The notes under the pieces are model-generated. The model worked only from the letters and a program-made list of their open reading frames with translations. It did no database searches and was not told the origin of the DNA. The translations under genes were made by a program, and so were the position numbers. Positions 1 to 8,302 of a stretch of 64,000 nt of DNA are shown one piece after another; position 1 is the stretch's first letter, and every line of letters starts with the position of its first letter. The stretch comes from Granulosicoccus sp045106475 (GTDB lineage: Bacteria; Pseudomonadota; Gammaproteobacteria; Granulosicoccales; Granulosicoccaceae): positions 10,412-74,411 of the forward strand of contig JBGCEO010000088.1 of NCBI GenBank assembly GCA_045106475.1. The letters are read 5' to 3'.

Positions 1-165
1 GGCATAGGCATTGAACGACATATTGGCTTGAACAACTTCGCTCTTTATGCCTAATTCGGCAAACTCGTCTTTACAAAATATCCGAGCAAAGAAGCCACGT
101 TCGTCTTCAATTCTGGCGAGATCCACAACGAATGCGCCTTTAAGTTTCGTTTCTTTGAATTTCAT
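1..165 (-). CDS. rmlC: dTDP-4-dehydrorhamnose 3,5-epimerase, N-terminal fragment
   Basis: The first 55 codons of a minus-strand gene run off the left edge, so the 3' end is outside the window. The start ATG is at 165-163. The peptide begins MKFKETKLKGAFVVDL and continues with ERGFFARIFCKDEF and VQANMSF, which is the typical opening of RmlC (RfbC). This enzyme epimerises dTDP-4-keto-6-deoxyglucose at C3 and C5 on the way to dTDP-rhamnose. The catalytic His and Asp lie beyond the visible part, so a related sugar epimerase cannot be excluded. A second gene of the pathway, rmlA, sits at the far right edge more than 60 kb away. Confidence 0.85.
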   Translation of the reverse strand, partial: MKFKETKLKGAFVVDLARIEDERGFFARIFCKDEFAELGIKSEVVQANMSFNAYA

Positions 166-194
166 TAGGAGCCACTCAGTAATATTGACCAAAC

Positions 195-740
195 TCAGTT
201 TTGGCGTTTTAACAAGACGTAAACGGCTCCGGTACCGCCATCATTCATGCGTGCAGAACAGAACGCTAGCACTTGTTTGTTACGTTGTAACCACTGATTA
301 ACGGCAGGCTTGAGGCGCGGGGCCCGTTCACTGCTCTTGCGTCCCTTGCCGTGTATGACCCGCACGCATAGGTGACGCCGCTCTTGTGCCTCTACGAGAA
401 AGCTGGAAAGCTCCTGACGCGCTTCTTCAACAGTTAATCCGTGCAGATCGATTTCGGATTGAATGGAGTAGCGACCGTTTTTTAGTTTTCTCAGTACAGC
501 TCGTTGAACACCTGGCTGAGTATACGACAGGTGCTCGCCGGTCTCGAGCAGATCTGCCTCACTGAGGTTATCCAGCAATGACTCCATTACGGAGCGATCG
601 TCTTTGTCTGAGTGTCGTACAAGAGGTCTGGGAGGGCGTTTTTGGGTGTCGGCACGATCATTTTTGACGGTTTTAACATTGCCAACAGCCTCCCGAAAGA
701 GGTCCTTGTCGTCATCGCTCACTGTTTTTTTTGCGCTCAC
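195..740 (-). CDS. Smr-domain protein (SmrA/YdaL type)
   Basis: A 181-residue protein with a C-terminal Smr (small MutS-related) domain at about residues 95-180. Seen directly are the DLHG motif (IDLHGLTVEEA), the VIHGKG loop and the GGTGAVYVLL strand that characterise the family. Smr domains are nucleases or nucleic-acid-binding modules; SmrB of E. coli cleaves mRNA at collided ribosomes. The N-terminal half (KKTVSDDDKDLFREA) and the HGKGR loop resemble E. coli SmrA, but the DLHG motif, which I recall as altered in E. coli SmrA, is intact here. The start is GTG at 740; a TATAAT lies only 5 nt upstream, so translation could be leaderless. It is divergent from msrB. Confidence 0.85.
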   Translation of the reverse strand: MSAKKTVSDDDKDLFREAVGNVKTVKNDRADTQKRPPRPLVRHSDKDDRSVMESLLDNLSEADLLETGEHLSYTQPGVQRAVLRKLKNGRYSIQSEIDLHGLTVEEARQELSSFLVEAQERRHLCVRVIHGKGRKSSERAPRLKPAVNQWLQRNKQVLAFCSARMNDGGTGAVYVLLKRQN

Positions 741-745
741 ACCCC

Positions 746-751
746 ATTATA
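746..751 (-). promoter_or_regulatory. candidate -10 box for the Smr gene
   Basis: A perfect TATAAT on the minus strand ends 5 nt before the GTG start of the Smr gene. Normal initiation distance would place the transcript start on or next to the start codon. No good -35 element is visible at 16-18 bp, so this is only a candidate. Confidence 0.3.
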
Positions 752-810
752 CGGTGTCAGTGGGTAGGCTGATGGTTTACGATCTAGTTGACTAATACGA
801 GGTGAAATTC

Positions 811-1236
811 GTGGCGCGTAAAGTAGAGAAATCCATAGAAGAATGGGCGAAAACGCTCACTCCCAACCAGCTGCAGGTGGCCAGGCAAAAAGGCACCGAG
901 CGAGCCTTCACAGGCGAATACGACTCACACAAGGGCAATGGTGTTTATACCTGTGTCTGCTGTGGGGAGGCTCTGTTCGATTCTGCGCATAAGTATGATT
1001 CTGGCAGTGGATGGCCCAGTTTTTATCAGCCGACCGATGCCTCGGTTATTGATGAGGAGAGCGATAACACGCTGGGTATGCGACGCACCGAAGTCATGTG
1101 CGATGCCTGCGGAGCCCATCTCGGGCATGTTTTTCCAGATGGTCCGCAGCCAACGGGCATGCGTTATTGCATCAATTCCGCATCGTTAAAATTTAAGGAT
1201 CGAGCAGAGCTCGATGCGCAGGATGCATCCACATGA
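811..1236 (+). CDS. msrB: Peptide-methionine (R)-S-oxide reductase MsrB, cytoplasmic
   Basis: A 141-residue MsrB that reduces the R epimer of methionine sulfoxide in proteins. Visible are two zinc-binding CxxC pairs (CVCC and CDAC), the YDSGSGWPSF segment, the GHVFPDGP motif and the catalytic cysteine in RYCINSASL. There is no signal peptide, so it is cytoplasmic. I prefer the GTG at 811 over the in-frame GTG at 802, because a GAGG ribosome-binding site at 799-802 lies 8 nt before 811 and overlaps 802. The stop overlaps the next start as ATGA, coupling it to a thioredoxin-like protein. A second, exported MsrB lies near 51 kb. Confidence 0.95.
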   Translation: MARKVEKSIEEWAKTLTPNQLQVARQKGTERAFTGEYDSHKGNGVYTCVCCGEALFDSAHKYDSGSGWPSFYQPTDASVIDEESDNTLGMRRTEVMCDACGAHLGHVFPDGPQPTGMRYCINSASLKFKDRAELDAQDAST

Positions 1237-1742
1237 TATTGCTCGCTCGGATGAGCAGATACACTCTGCTGTCGTGGATTTCATTGGCCTTCTTTAGTAC
1301 TGCAACCCAAGCTGATGTCAGCCTCAAACAAGTAGAGCGAAATTTGCCGGAGTTTCAGTTGCAATCAGTAGCGGATGAACTCTGGAAAGAGGGATCACTT
1401 GAAGGTAAGCCCTGGGTGATCAATTTCTGGGCAACCTGGTGCCCACCTTGTATCGAAGAGATTCCTTCGATGAATGCCGCGTGGGACGTTCTGGAAGAGG
1501 AAGGTTTTGGAATGTTGGCAATCAATGCCGGGGAGGGCAGGATCGCTGTTGAAAAATTTCTGGAGACCGTTCCGATCGATTTTCCAGTTTTACTGGGTGG
1601 TAACGACAGCTTGCCCAACTGGTCAGTGCGCGCTTTACCAACCACTATCGTTGTTGATAAAAACGGGAAGGTTATTTTCGAAGCCCTTGGACCAAGAGAA
1701 TGGGATGACGAGGAGTTGTTGCAGCGTTTAGCCGATCTATAG
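1233..1742 (+). CDS. TlpA/ResA-like exported thioredoxin-fold protein
   Basis: A 169-residue protein with an N-terminal hydrophobic signal (about residues 8-27, ending ATQA) and a thioredoxin fold. The redox motif WCPPC is preceded by NFWAT, and the cis-Pro loop is visible as RALPTTIVVD. Proteins of the TlpA/ResA family reduce disulfides on the outer face of the inner membrane. Its ATG overlaps the msrB stop (ATGA), so the two are translationally coupled; a role in redox repair is an inference from that. An internal ATG at 1251 would give a shorter and more conventional signal peptide. The gene is followed by a strong inverted repeat. Confidence 0.85.
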   Translation: MILLARMSRYTLLSWISLAFFSTATQADVSLKQVERNLPEFQLQSVADELWKEGSLEGKPWVINFWATWCPPCIEEIPSMNAAWDVLEEEGFGMLAINAGEGRIAVEKFLETVPIDFPVLLGGNDSLPNWSVRALPTTIVVDKNGKVIFEALGPREWDDEELLQRLADL

Positions 1743-1752
1743 GAATGCAAAA

Positions 1753-1785
1753 TTACCAGACAGCATTCCAAATGCTGTCCGGTAA
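1753..1785. terminator. bidirectional terminator-like hairpin
   Basis: Inverted repeat with a 15-bp stem (1753-1767 against 1771-1785), one mismatch and a 3-nt loop. It sits between the convergent tlpA-like and acs genes. There is no long T-tract on either side, so termination efficiency is uncertain. Confidence 0.6.
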
Positions 1786-1814
1786 CTGAGTCAAAGGTAC
1801 CTACTAGCTAAGCA

Positions 1815-3752
1815 CTAGCTGTTTGCACGGTTTTCCACTAGTCCGTCAACGACTCCTGGATCCGCCAGTGTGGACGTGTCGCCGAGGCTATCCACTTCGT
1901 TCTCGGCAATCTTGCGCAGTATGCGACGCATGATTTTTCCTGAGCGGGTCTTTGGTAGTCCTGGTGCCCATTGCAATAAATCTGGAGTTGCAATCGGACC
2001 GATTTCGCCACGAACATGTTTGACCAGCTCTGCTTTTAATTCGTCCGAAGGTTCAATACCGTTCATTAAAGTCACATAGGCATAGATGCCCTGACCCTTT
2101 ATTTCATGCGGATAACCCACCACGGCGGCTTCTGCTACCGCATCATGCAACACCAGAGCACTCTCTATCTCAGCGGTACCTAAACGATGACCGGAAACGT
2201 TTAATACATCATCGACACGACCTGTTATCCAGAAATACCCATCCGCGTCACGGCGTGCACCATCTCCTGTGAAATAGTAACCCGGATACATGGCGAAGTA
2301 TGTTTCCTTGAACCGCTCATGGTTGCCATAGACTGAACGCATCATGCCTGGCCAGGGTCGAGTGATAACCAGATTGCCCGAAGCTTCACCTTCAAGAATG
2401 TTGCCTTCTTCGTCTACCAACTCGGGTACCACCCCAAAAAACGGTTTGGTTGCAGATCCCGGTTTCAAATCAGTCGCTCCAGGCAATGGAGAGATGAGTA
2501 TGCCGCCGGTTTCAGTTTGCCACCAGGTATCTACTACCGGACAACGCGATTCGCCAACTACTTGCGAATACCATTCCCAGGCTTCTGGGTTTATGGGTTC
2601 ACCGACACTACCCAGCAAGCGCAGTGAGCTGCGATCAACCGAGGTTACCGCTTCGTCGCCCTGTGCCATTAAGGCGCGAATAGCAGTGGGAGCTGTATAG
2701 AAAGTATTAACTTTGTGTTTTTCGATAACCTCCCAGAATCGGCTGACAGATGGGTAGGTTGGTATTCCCTCAAACATTAACGTAGTGGCACCGTTGGCCA
2801 GTGGGCCATACACGATGTAGGAATGGCCTGTTACCCAACCTACGTCAGCCGTACACCAATAAATATCCCCATCCTTGTAGTCGAAAACATACTTGTGTGT
2901 CATGGAGGCGTACAGGATGTACCCGCCACTGGTATGCAATACACCTTTTGGTGTTCCGGTCGAGCCTGAGGTATAAAGAATAAAGAGAGGATCTTCGGCA
3001 TCCATCTCAACAGCAGGGCAATCGTTGGATGCGCCTGAAATCAGTTCGTGGTACCACAAATCGCGACCGTCTTTCCATTCCACGTCCTCTCCACCGCGCT
3101 TGACTACGACCATGCGTTTTACGCAATCAGTCTTTTCGCAGGCAATATCGGCGTTGGCCTTTAGAGGTACCTTTCGGCCTCCCCTTAAGCCTTGATCAGC
3201 GGTGATAACAATAGAACAGGCAGAATCATTGATACGATCTTTGAGTGCGTCGGGTGAGAATCCGCCGAATACGATGGAATGCACTGCTCCGATACGTGCA
3301 CACGAAAGCATGGCAACTGCCGCTTCTGGAATCATGGGCATGTAGATACAGACTCTATCGCCCTTTTTGACGCCGATTCCTTTTAGGGCGTTAGAAAACC
3401 TGCAAACCTCATCATGAAGTTCACGGTAGCTAATCTCCCGTGATTCTTCCGGATTGTCGCCCTCCCAGATGATTGCCGTTTGATCCGCACGCTTTTCCAG
3501 ATGCCGATCAAGGCAGTTGTAGGATACGTTTACTTTAGCGCCGTTAAACCAACTGATATTGGCTTTGTGGAAATCCCACTCCTGCACCGTATCCCAGGGC
3601 TTAAACCAATCAATGAACTCTTCTGCTTTTTCAGCCCAGAACGCATCAGAATCATCAATTGATCGAGCGTACATCTCGCTGTACTGCTCTGTATTGATAT
3701 GTGCGGCTTCTGCAAGCTCGCTCGGTACGGGGTAGATTCGGTCTGTCGACAT
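1815..3752 (-). CDS. acs: Acetyl-CoA synthetase (AMP-forming)
   Basis: A 645-residue enzyme close to the usual 650, converting acetate, ATP and CoA to acetyl-CoA. The ANL-superfamily P-loop (YTSGSTGTPKGV), the DTWWQTETG segment and the C-terminal TRSGKIMRR motif are all visible. The lysine of SGKIMRR is the residue acetylated in E. coli and Salmonella Acs to switch the enzyme off, so post-translational control is plausible. It lies just downstream of cbrB on the same strand with a 125-nt gap that contains its own candidate promoter. Control of acs by an SSS-type sensor kinase is known for CrbSR of Vibrio and MxtR/ErdR of Pseudomonas; a link to the neighbouring CbrAB is only an inference. Confidence 0.97.
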   Translation of the reverse strand: MSTDRIYPVPSELAEAAHINTEQYSEMYARSIDDSDAFWAEKAEEFIDWFKPWDTVQEWDFHKANISWFNGAKVNVSYNCLDRHLEKRADQTAIIWEGDNPEESREISYRELHDEVCRFSNALKGIGVKKGDRVCIYMPMIPEAAVAMLSCARIGAVHSIVFGGFSPDALKDRINDSACSIVITADQGLRGGRKVPLKANADIACEKTDCVKRMVVVKRGGEDVEWKDGRDLWYHELISGASNDCPAVEMDAEDPLFILYTSGSTGTPKGVLHTSGGYILYASMTHKYVFDYKDGDIYWCTADVGWVTGHSYIVYGPLANGATTLMFEGIPTYPSVSRFWEVIEKHKVNTFYTAPTAIRALMAQGDEAVTSVDRSSLRLLGSVGEPINPEAWEWYSQVVGESRCPVVDTWWQTETGGILISPLPGATDLKPGSATKPFFGVVPELVDEEGNILEGEASGNLVITRPWPGMMRSVYGNHERFKETYFAMYPGYYFTGDGARRDADGYFWITGRVDDVLNVSGHRLGTAEIESALVLHDAVAEAAVVGYPHEIKGQGIYAYVTLMNGIEPSDELKAELVKHVRGEIGPIATPDLLQWAPGLPKTRSGKIMRRILRKIAENEVDSLGDTSTLADPGVVDGLVENRANS

Positions 3753-3783
3753 ATTATGGTTACACTTTACATTCGATGCGCGC

Positions 3784-3811
3784 AGTTTACCTTCCAGAAA
3801 GAATCAGTCAA
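3784..3811 (-). promoter_or_regulatory. candidate sigma70 promoter of acs
   Basis: On the minus strand TTGACT (3811-3806) is followed after 16 bp by TAAACT (3789-3784), about 30 nt before the acs start. The match is 5/6 and 4/6 to consensus. An AT-rich stretch with a run of A/T lies just upstream (3820-3860) and may also end cbrB transcription. Confidence 0.35.
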
Positions 3812-3877
3812 ATACAACGCAAAAAAAAACTTAATATATTGAAATATATAGATAAAATTTAGGCTTGCGCTAAGAAT

Positions 3878-5212
3878 TTAGGTTTGCGGTGAGCTTGACA
3901 GATCCTCATTTGTAGTGCGCGGCAGAGACATTTTCTGACGCCGTTCCCAAAGCGCCTTGCGGCTGATGCCCAATCTTGACGCCAGTTCTGTCTCTGATAG
4001 AGTATTTTGGTTTCTCAGAACGAAGTACCGAAAATACTCGTCCAGATTTAGGTCGCGGGAGCCGTTCGCACTGTCGCCAATGCCCAGATCATCCACAGTC
4101 AAGGTGTTTTTTCTTGCTACCAGCACGGCTCGAGTGAGCATGCTATCCAGTTCTGTGACGTTACCCGGCCAGTCGTTAGCCGTTAGTGCAGCCTCGGCAT
4201 CTGGTGCTAGTTTCAGGTTCTTGAGCGCGTGCCGTCGCTCAAGAGCGCCTAGTGTCTGGTAGGCCAAAGGCAGGATGTCTTTGCGACGCATCCGCAATGG
4301 AGGCAGCTCTATCTGATCGCCGGCAAACAAATCAGCTAATTCTTGAGTGAGAGAGTCGCTTTTAATCAACGTATCGATGGGTTCGTGGGCAATCGAAAGC
4401 ACGCGTACGTTCACAATCCGCTGTCGACCACCATCGGATGCGCTTATCCTGCCTTTGGTGAGTACGCCCGCCAATTGATTTTGCACAGATGCATCGAATG
4501 TCTCGGGGTGCCGAAGCACAATTGTGCCATTCTGAGCCGCCTGTAATAGTCCGCCAGGCGGAAGCTCTCCGCGATGTATCTCGCTATTACTACCAAGGAG
4601 CAACGCTATATCGCTTGCACTGTTTCCAGCGCCCACATCTGCGACAACAAAAGGTGCATCGGATCGATCGCTGTTTGCATGAATGGCTCTCGCCATACCC
4701 TCCCGATCAGTTCCTTTCTCACCGTATAGGTGCAGGTAACGGCGAGATTCTTTCATCGGTAACAGTGAGGCCAAAATAGTTTCCATCACCGTTCCTTGCA
4801 CATGACGTTCGGCTGGCTGTATGCGTTGAACATCAAGACGCAGCGCACGATTTTGCGCTTGCATTAAGTTTTGCATCAGTGATCTTTCGATTACCATCAG
4901 CAATTCATCATGATCAAAGGGTTTTGCGATGTAATCGATTGCGCCATGACGCATCGCATCGACTGCGGATCGAACACTTGCATGGCTGGTCATGATGACA
5001 ACTGGAGCTGGATCCGCCAATGGAATGATGGAGGTGCCTTCCGCCCCGGGCAGACGTAAATCTGCCAAGACTAGATCAAAAGATTGTGGTTGTAGTTTTA
5101 TCGCCTCTTCGACCGTGGACACTGCACATACATCATAGTGGTTGCGCTCAAGCAGGCGAGTTAGCGCTTTGAGAATGACCTCTTCATCTTCAACCAGTAG
5201 TAATCGTTTCAT
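3878..5212 (-). CDS. cbrB: CbrB-type response regulator with degenerate AAA+ domain
   Basis: A 444-residue partner of CbrA, identified by position (coupled by ATGA to cbrA in the gluQ-cbrX-cbrA order) and by a receiver domain (1-115) with phosphoacceptor D51, T75 and K97 and a CbrB-like sequence (IDYIAKPFDHDE). The middle should be a sigma54-type ATPase, but Walker A reads GEKGTDRE (164-171) without the lysine. Walker B is NGTIVLRHP with no acidic pair, and GAFTGA is absent. The later segments (LPPLRMRRKDILPL, NDWPGNVTEL) and the C-terminal Fis-like helix-turn-helix (LASRLGISRKALWERR) remain. It therefore probably binds DNA but cannot be expected to hydrolyse ATP or open sigma54 promoters. 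It may act through sigma70 RNA polymerase or as a repressor. Confidence 0.85.
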   Translation of the reverse strand: MKRLLLVEDEEVILKALTRLLERNHYDVCAVSTVEEAIKLQPQSFDLVLADLRLPGAEGTSIIPLADPAPVVIMTSHASVRSAVDAMRHGAIDYIAKPFDHDELLMVIERSLMQNLMQAQNRALRLDVQRIQPAERHVQGTVMETILASLLPMKESRRYLHLYGEKGTDREGMARAIHANSDRSDAPFVVADVGAGNSASDIALLLGSNSEIHRGELPPGGLLQAAQNGTIVLRHPETFDASVQNQLAGVLTKGRISASDGGRQRIVNVRVLSIAHEPIDTLIKSDSLTQELADLFAGDQIELPPLRMRRKDILPLAYQTLGALERRHALKNLKLAPDAEAALTANDWPGNVTELDSMLTRAVLVARKNTLTVDDLGIGDSANGSRDLNLDEYFRYFVLRNQNTLSETELASRLGISRKALWERRQKMSLPRTTNEDLSSSPQT

Positions 5213-8127
5213 GACAAGGGTACCAGGGGCAGGGTGACTACCATCCGCGTGCCCGCAGCACTATCACCAATGCGCAATCTACCTTCGTGATTACTGATGA
5301 TGCTGTAGGCCAGTGACAAGCCGAGTCCGGTTCCTTGTCCAACAGGTTTTGTTGTAAAAAAAGGTTCGAAGATCTGCTCGCGTGCTGATTCCGGAATACC
5401 CGCTCCCTGATCCAGAGTTTCGATGGTAAGTTCGTTGTTTACAAGCTGACCATTAATTTTTATCAAGCCAGCTTCCGGAGATGCATCGCAGGCGTTGTTT
5501 ATCAAGTTGACAAAAACCTGTGTGAGCAAATTAGGATCACCCATGACACTGGTGTAAGCAGGCATATCTACTTCAAAACTTAAGCCGTGTGTATCGGGGG
5601 AGAGTCTTACCAGTCTTAACGCTTCATCAATTCTCTCGGCAATATTCACGACCTCATACTGCTTATCACTTACGGTATCTGCATGGGAAAATGTTAGCAG
5701 GGAACGCACGATTCGATTAATGCGACTAACCTGTGTGAGTATGTCATCTGTTTGTTCTCTGACAATTGGTGCTGCTTTTCCGTCGCTTACATCATGATGT
5801 AGATTTTGCGCAATACTTGCAATACCGGTCAACGGGTTGCCGATTTCATGGGCAACACCGGCAGCCAGTCTACCCACCGAGGCCAGTCTTTCGCTGTGGG
5901 CTAACTCAGATTCAAGCGTGTCAAGATTCGTTCGATCCTCAAGTAAAATTACCTGGCCCGTTAGTGTGTCATCTTTGTCTGCTGTAATACCCAAATCGGC
6001 TTTGTGTAGATTTACGGTGGCATATCGATTAGTCAGCTGAACTCTAACCCGAAATTGGTTGTTGTTTGGTGAGGCTGCAAATTCGGATAGCAGTGTTCCC
6101 CAAGGGGCGGAGAGTTGTTCCAGAGATTTGTCATAGGCTGCACGTTCATCGACACCTGTTAAGTCTTGCATAGCCGAATTCCAGATATAGATTCGATTGC
6201 CTGCTGAAATAGAGCAGACTCCCAGTGGTAGTTGTCGGAGCACATCCTGCAAGTACTGACGTAAATCGTCAACTTGCTTCGTTAGGCCACGCATCTGTTC
6301 GCGGGACGCTTGCAGGCGTCGTTCCAGCAAGCGTGCATCTGGAGTATTCCCGGGATTTTGATCATTGATGCCGCCCTGTCGGTGAAGAATTCTTCTGGCA
6401 AGAGTAGGCCCCAGAAGTCCCGTTAAATTGCGTTCTAATTGATCATGCAATACCTGCAGCTGTGAGCGTCGCGTTTCGTTCGGATCGGTTTGAGTCTCGT
6501 TTAATGCACGCTCAAGCTCCTGGGCAGCTACCTTGTTGCCGAGCGCATACTGTAGGGCGTATCGATAGTGAACAACCGATCTTGCGACCGAGAAACCGGG
6601 GGGTGATAAGCCCCCATGTTCGTTTGCTGCATGGGCGGCTGCGATTTCATCGGGTGAGGTTTTGCTCATTAGAGAACCCAGTGTAAACAGAACACTGTTT
6701 ATGCTGAGCGTACAAAACGTCGATATCGTCCAGATGTCGCTCTGTGCTGGAAACCAATTTAAGGGTAAAAAGCTGCTGTTGATCAATGGAAGTATCAAAA
6801 GGATAAACCAGGTTAGCGCACCTCCACCCAAACCCAGTATGAAACCTGTCTGGGTTGCTCGTGGCCAAAACAGTAAGCCAATGATACCGGGTAGCAATTG
6901 CGCCGCCGCTACAAACGATATCAGACCAAGACTCGCAAGTCCTTCATTGAGTTCGATAACGATATAGAAGCCGTAACCCGCTGCAATGATTGACGAGATA
7001 ACAATACGCCGGCCCCATAAAAGTCTTCTGTAGAAATCTTTATCCTGGTTGCCTGAAAGTGTTGCGGGTAATAGAAAATTGTTCAAGCACATCGACGATA
7101 ATGCAAGCGTGGTAACTATCATCATAGCGCTTGCAGCTGATAAACCACCGATAAAAACCAGTATGGCCAGCCATTCACGCTCTAAGGAAAGGGTCATTCC
7201 CAGCACGTAAAAATCCGGTGCAATGGGCAGTTCCAGATATCGACCCGCAAACAAGATAGGAATTATCGGTAGGTTCAGCACAAGCAAATACAGCGGGAAT
7301 AACCAATAGGCTGTGCTTAAGTGCCGCGGATTCTGATTTTCGACAAATGTCATGTGGTACTGGCGGGGCAACATGAATGCTGCGCAAAAGGATAATAACA
7401 GCAGAGTAGGCCAAAGGCCGGTCGTAGCTGGTGCGTACAGCTTGTTGAGTGTTTCAGGTTGTGTGCTAGCCCATTCGCTCATGGCCATTGGAGATTCAAA
7501 AACCTGCGTAACTACAAAGAGTCCTGCTACCACCATTGCAAGTAGTTTTACTGCTGACTCAAAGGCGATGGCCACGACTAAGCCATGGTGTTTTTCTCTG
7601 GGTGTTAGGTGCCTTGCTCCGAAGAGCACGGCAAAGACGGTTATCGCAACGCAGAAGACCAAAGCCAATAGGTTTGGTGGTACTTGCTGGCTAAGCACTT
7701 GGACAGATTCGGTTACCGCTCTGATTTGTAACGATATATAAGGCAGAATGCCTGCGAGCATATACAGTGTTACAACAAAGCCTGTTGCCCGACCACCGTA
7801 GCGAAAGGCTAGAAGGTCGGCTATGGATGTTAACTGATAATCACGGCACAGACGCAGTATCGGTTTCAGCAAGTAGGGGCCAAGTATGAATGCGCCGGTC
7901 AGGCCCAAGTAGATATTTAAAAATGCATAGCCGCTGCGATCAGCCAGGCCAACACTGCCGTAATAGGTCCAGGATGTGGCGTAAACGCCCAAAGACAGAG
8001 AATAGACTAGAGGATGTTGTATAAGCCAGGCGGGTAACAGCCCGCTATCAGCGCACCAAGCGATGACAAATAACAATACGAGATAGGCTAGCGCTATCGC
8101 TAGCAGCCCGGCAAGATCAATCCCCAT
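5209..8127 (-). CDS. cbrA: CbrA-type sensor histidine kinase with SLC5 transporter domain
   Basis: A 972-residue membrane sensor. The N-terminal 500 residues form a multi-spanning sodium:solute-symporter (SLC5) domain; a linker, a PAS-like segment (QLPLGVCSISAGNRIYIWN) and a histidine-kinase core follow. The H-box is GVAHEIGNPLTGI (His about 760), the N-box VNLINNACDAS, and the G-boxes DQGAGIP and GTGLGLSL. In Pseudomonas CbrA transports histidine and controls carbon/nitrogen balance with CbrB. I place the start at ATG 8127 (MGIDLAGLLAI), which overlaps the end of cbrX by 11 nt; a longer frame to 8193 adds 22 residues with no support. The stop overlaps the cbrB ATG (ATGA). Confidence 0.92.
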   Translation of the reverse strand: MGIDLAGLLAIALAYLVLLFVIAWCADSGLLPAWLIQHPLVYSLSLGVYATSWTYYGSVGLADRSGYAFLNIYLGLTGAFILGPYLLKPILRLCRDYQLTSIADLLAFRYGGRATGFVVTLYMLAGILPYISLQIRAVTESVQVLSQQVPPNLLALVFCVAITVFAVLFGARHLTPREKHHGLVVAIAFESAVKLLAMVVAGLFVVTQVFESPMAMSEWASTQPETLNKLYAPATTGLWPTLLLLSFCAAFMLPRQYHMTFVENQNPRHLSTAYWLFPLYLLVLNLPIIPILFAGRYLELPIAPDFYVLGMTLSLEREWLAILVFIGGLSAASAMMIVTTLALSSMCLNNFLLPATLSGNQDKDFYRRLLWGRRIVISSIIAAGYGFYIVIELNEGLASLGLISFVAAAQLLPGIIGLLFWPRATQTGFILGLGGGALTWFILLILPLINSSFLPLNWFPAQSDIWTISTFCTLSINSVLFTLGSLMSKTSPDEIAAAHAANEHGGLSPPGFSVARSVVHYRYALQYALGNKVAAQELERALNETQTDPNETRRSQLQVLHDQLERNLTGLLGPTLARRILHRQGGINDQNPGNTPDARLLERRLQASREQMRGLTKQVDDLRQYLQDVLRQLPLGVCSISAGNRIYIWNSAMQDLTGVDERAAYDKSLEQLSAPWGTLLSEFAASPNNNQFRVRVQLTNRYATVNLHKADLGITADKDDTLTGQVILLEDRTNLDTLESELAHSERLASVGRLAAGVAHEIGNPLTGIASIAQNLHHDVSDGKAAPIVREQTDDILTQVSRINRIVRSLLTFSHADTVSDKQYEVVNIAERIDEALRLVRLSPDTHGLSFEVDMPAYTSVMGDPNLLTQVFVNLINNACDASPEAGLIKINGQLVNNELTIETLDQGAGIPESAREQIFEPFFTTKPVGQGTGLGLSLAYSIISNHEGRLRIGDSAAGTRMVVTLPLVPLS

Positions 8128-8302
8128 TTTGACCGCCTCTCTGATTGAGGGCAACCAGCACGATAACCAGAATCCAAGGTAGAAACATTGCAAACCAGGG
8201 CAGTGATAGTGCTGACCACCAACTGGTGAGTGGAGAATTAATTAAGAAGAGCCCTAGCAGGCAAATTAAAATAGTGTGATCGGTGGAAGGTCGCTCGCTC
8301 AT
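8117..8302 (-). CDS. cbrX: CbrX-like small membrane protein
   Basis: A 61-residue protein with two hydrophobic stretches (ILICLLGLFLI and WFAMFLPWILVIVLVAL) and polar ends, so probably a small inner-membrane protein. Its start overlaps the gluQ stop (ATGA at 8302-8299) and its end overlaps the cbrA start by 11 nt. A small frame at the same place upstream of cbrA in Pseudomonas is known as cbrX, and its translation is needed for cbrA expression. The architecture here supports the same translational coupling. The name rests on position and size, not on sequence similarity that I can test. Confidence 0.75.
   Translation of the reverse strand: MSERPSTDHTILICLLGLFLINSPLTSWWSALSLPWFAMFLPWILVIVLVALNQRGGQNGD

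Noticed and set aside
3753..3877. A CrcZ-like small RNA after cbrB as in Pseudomonas
   Set aside because: The gap is only 125 nt, AT-rich, without repeated CA motifs or a sigma54 promoter.
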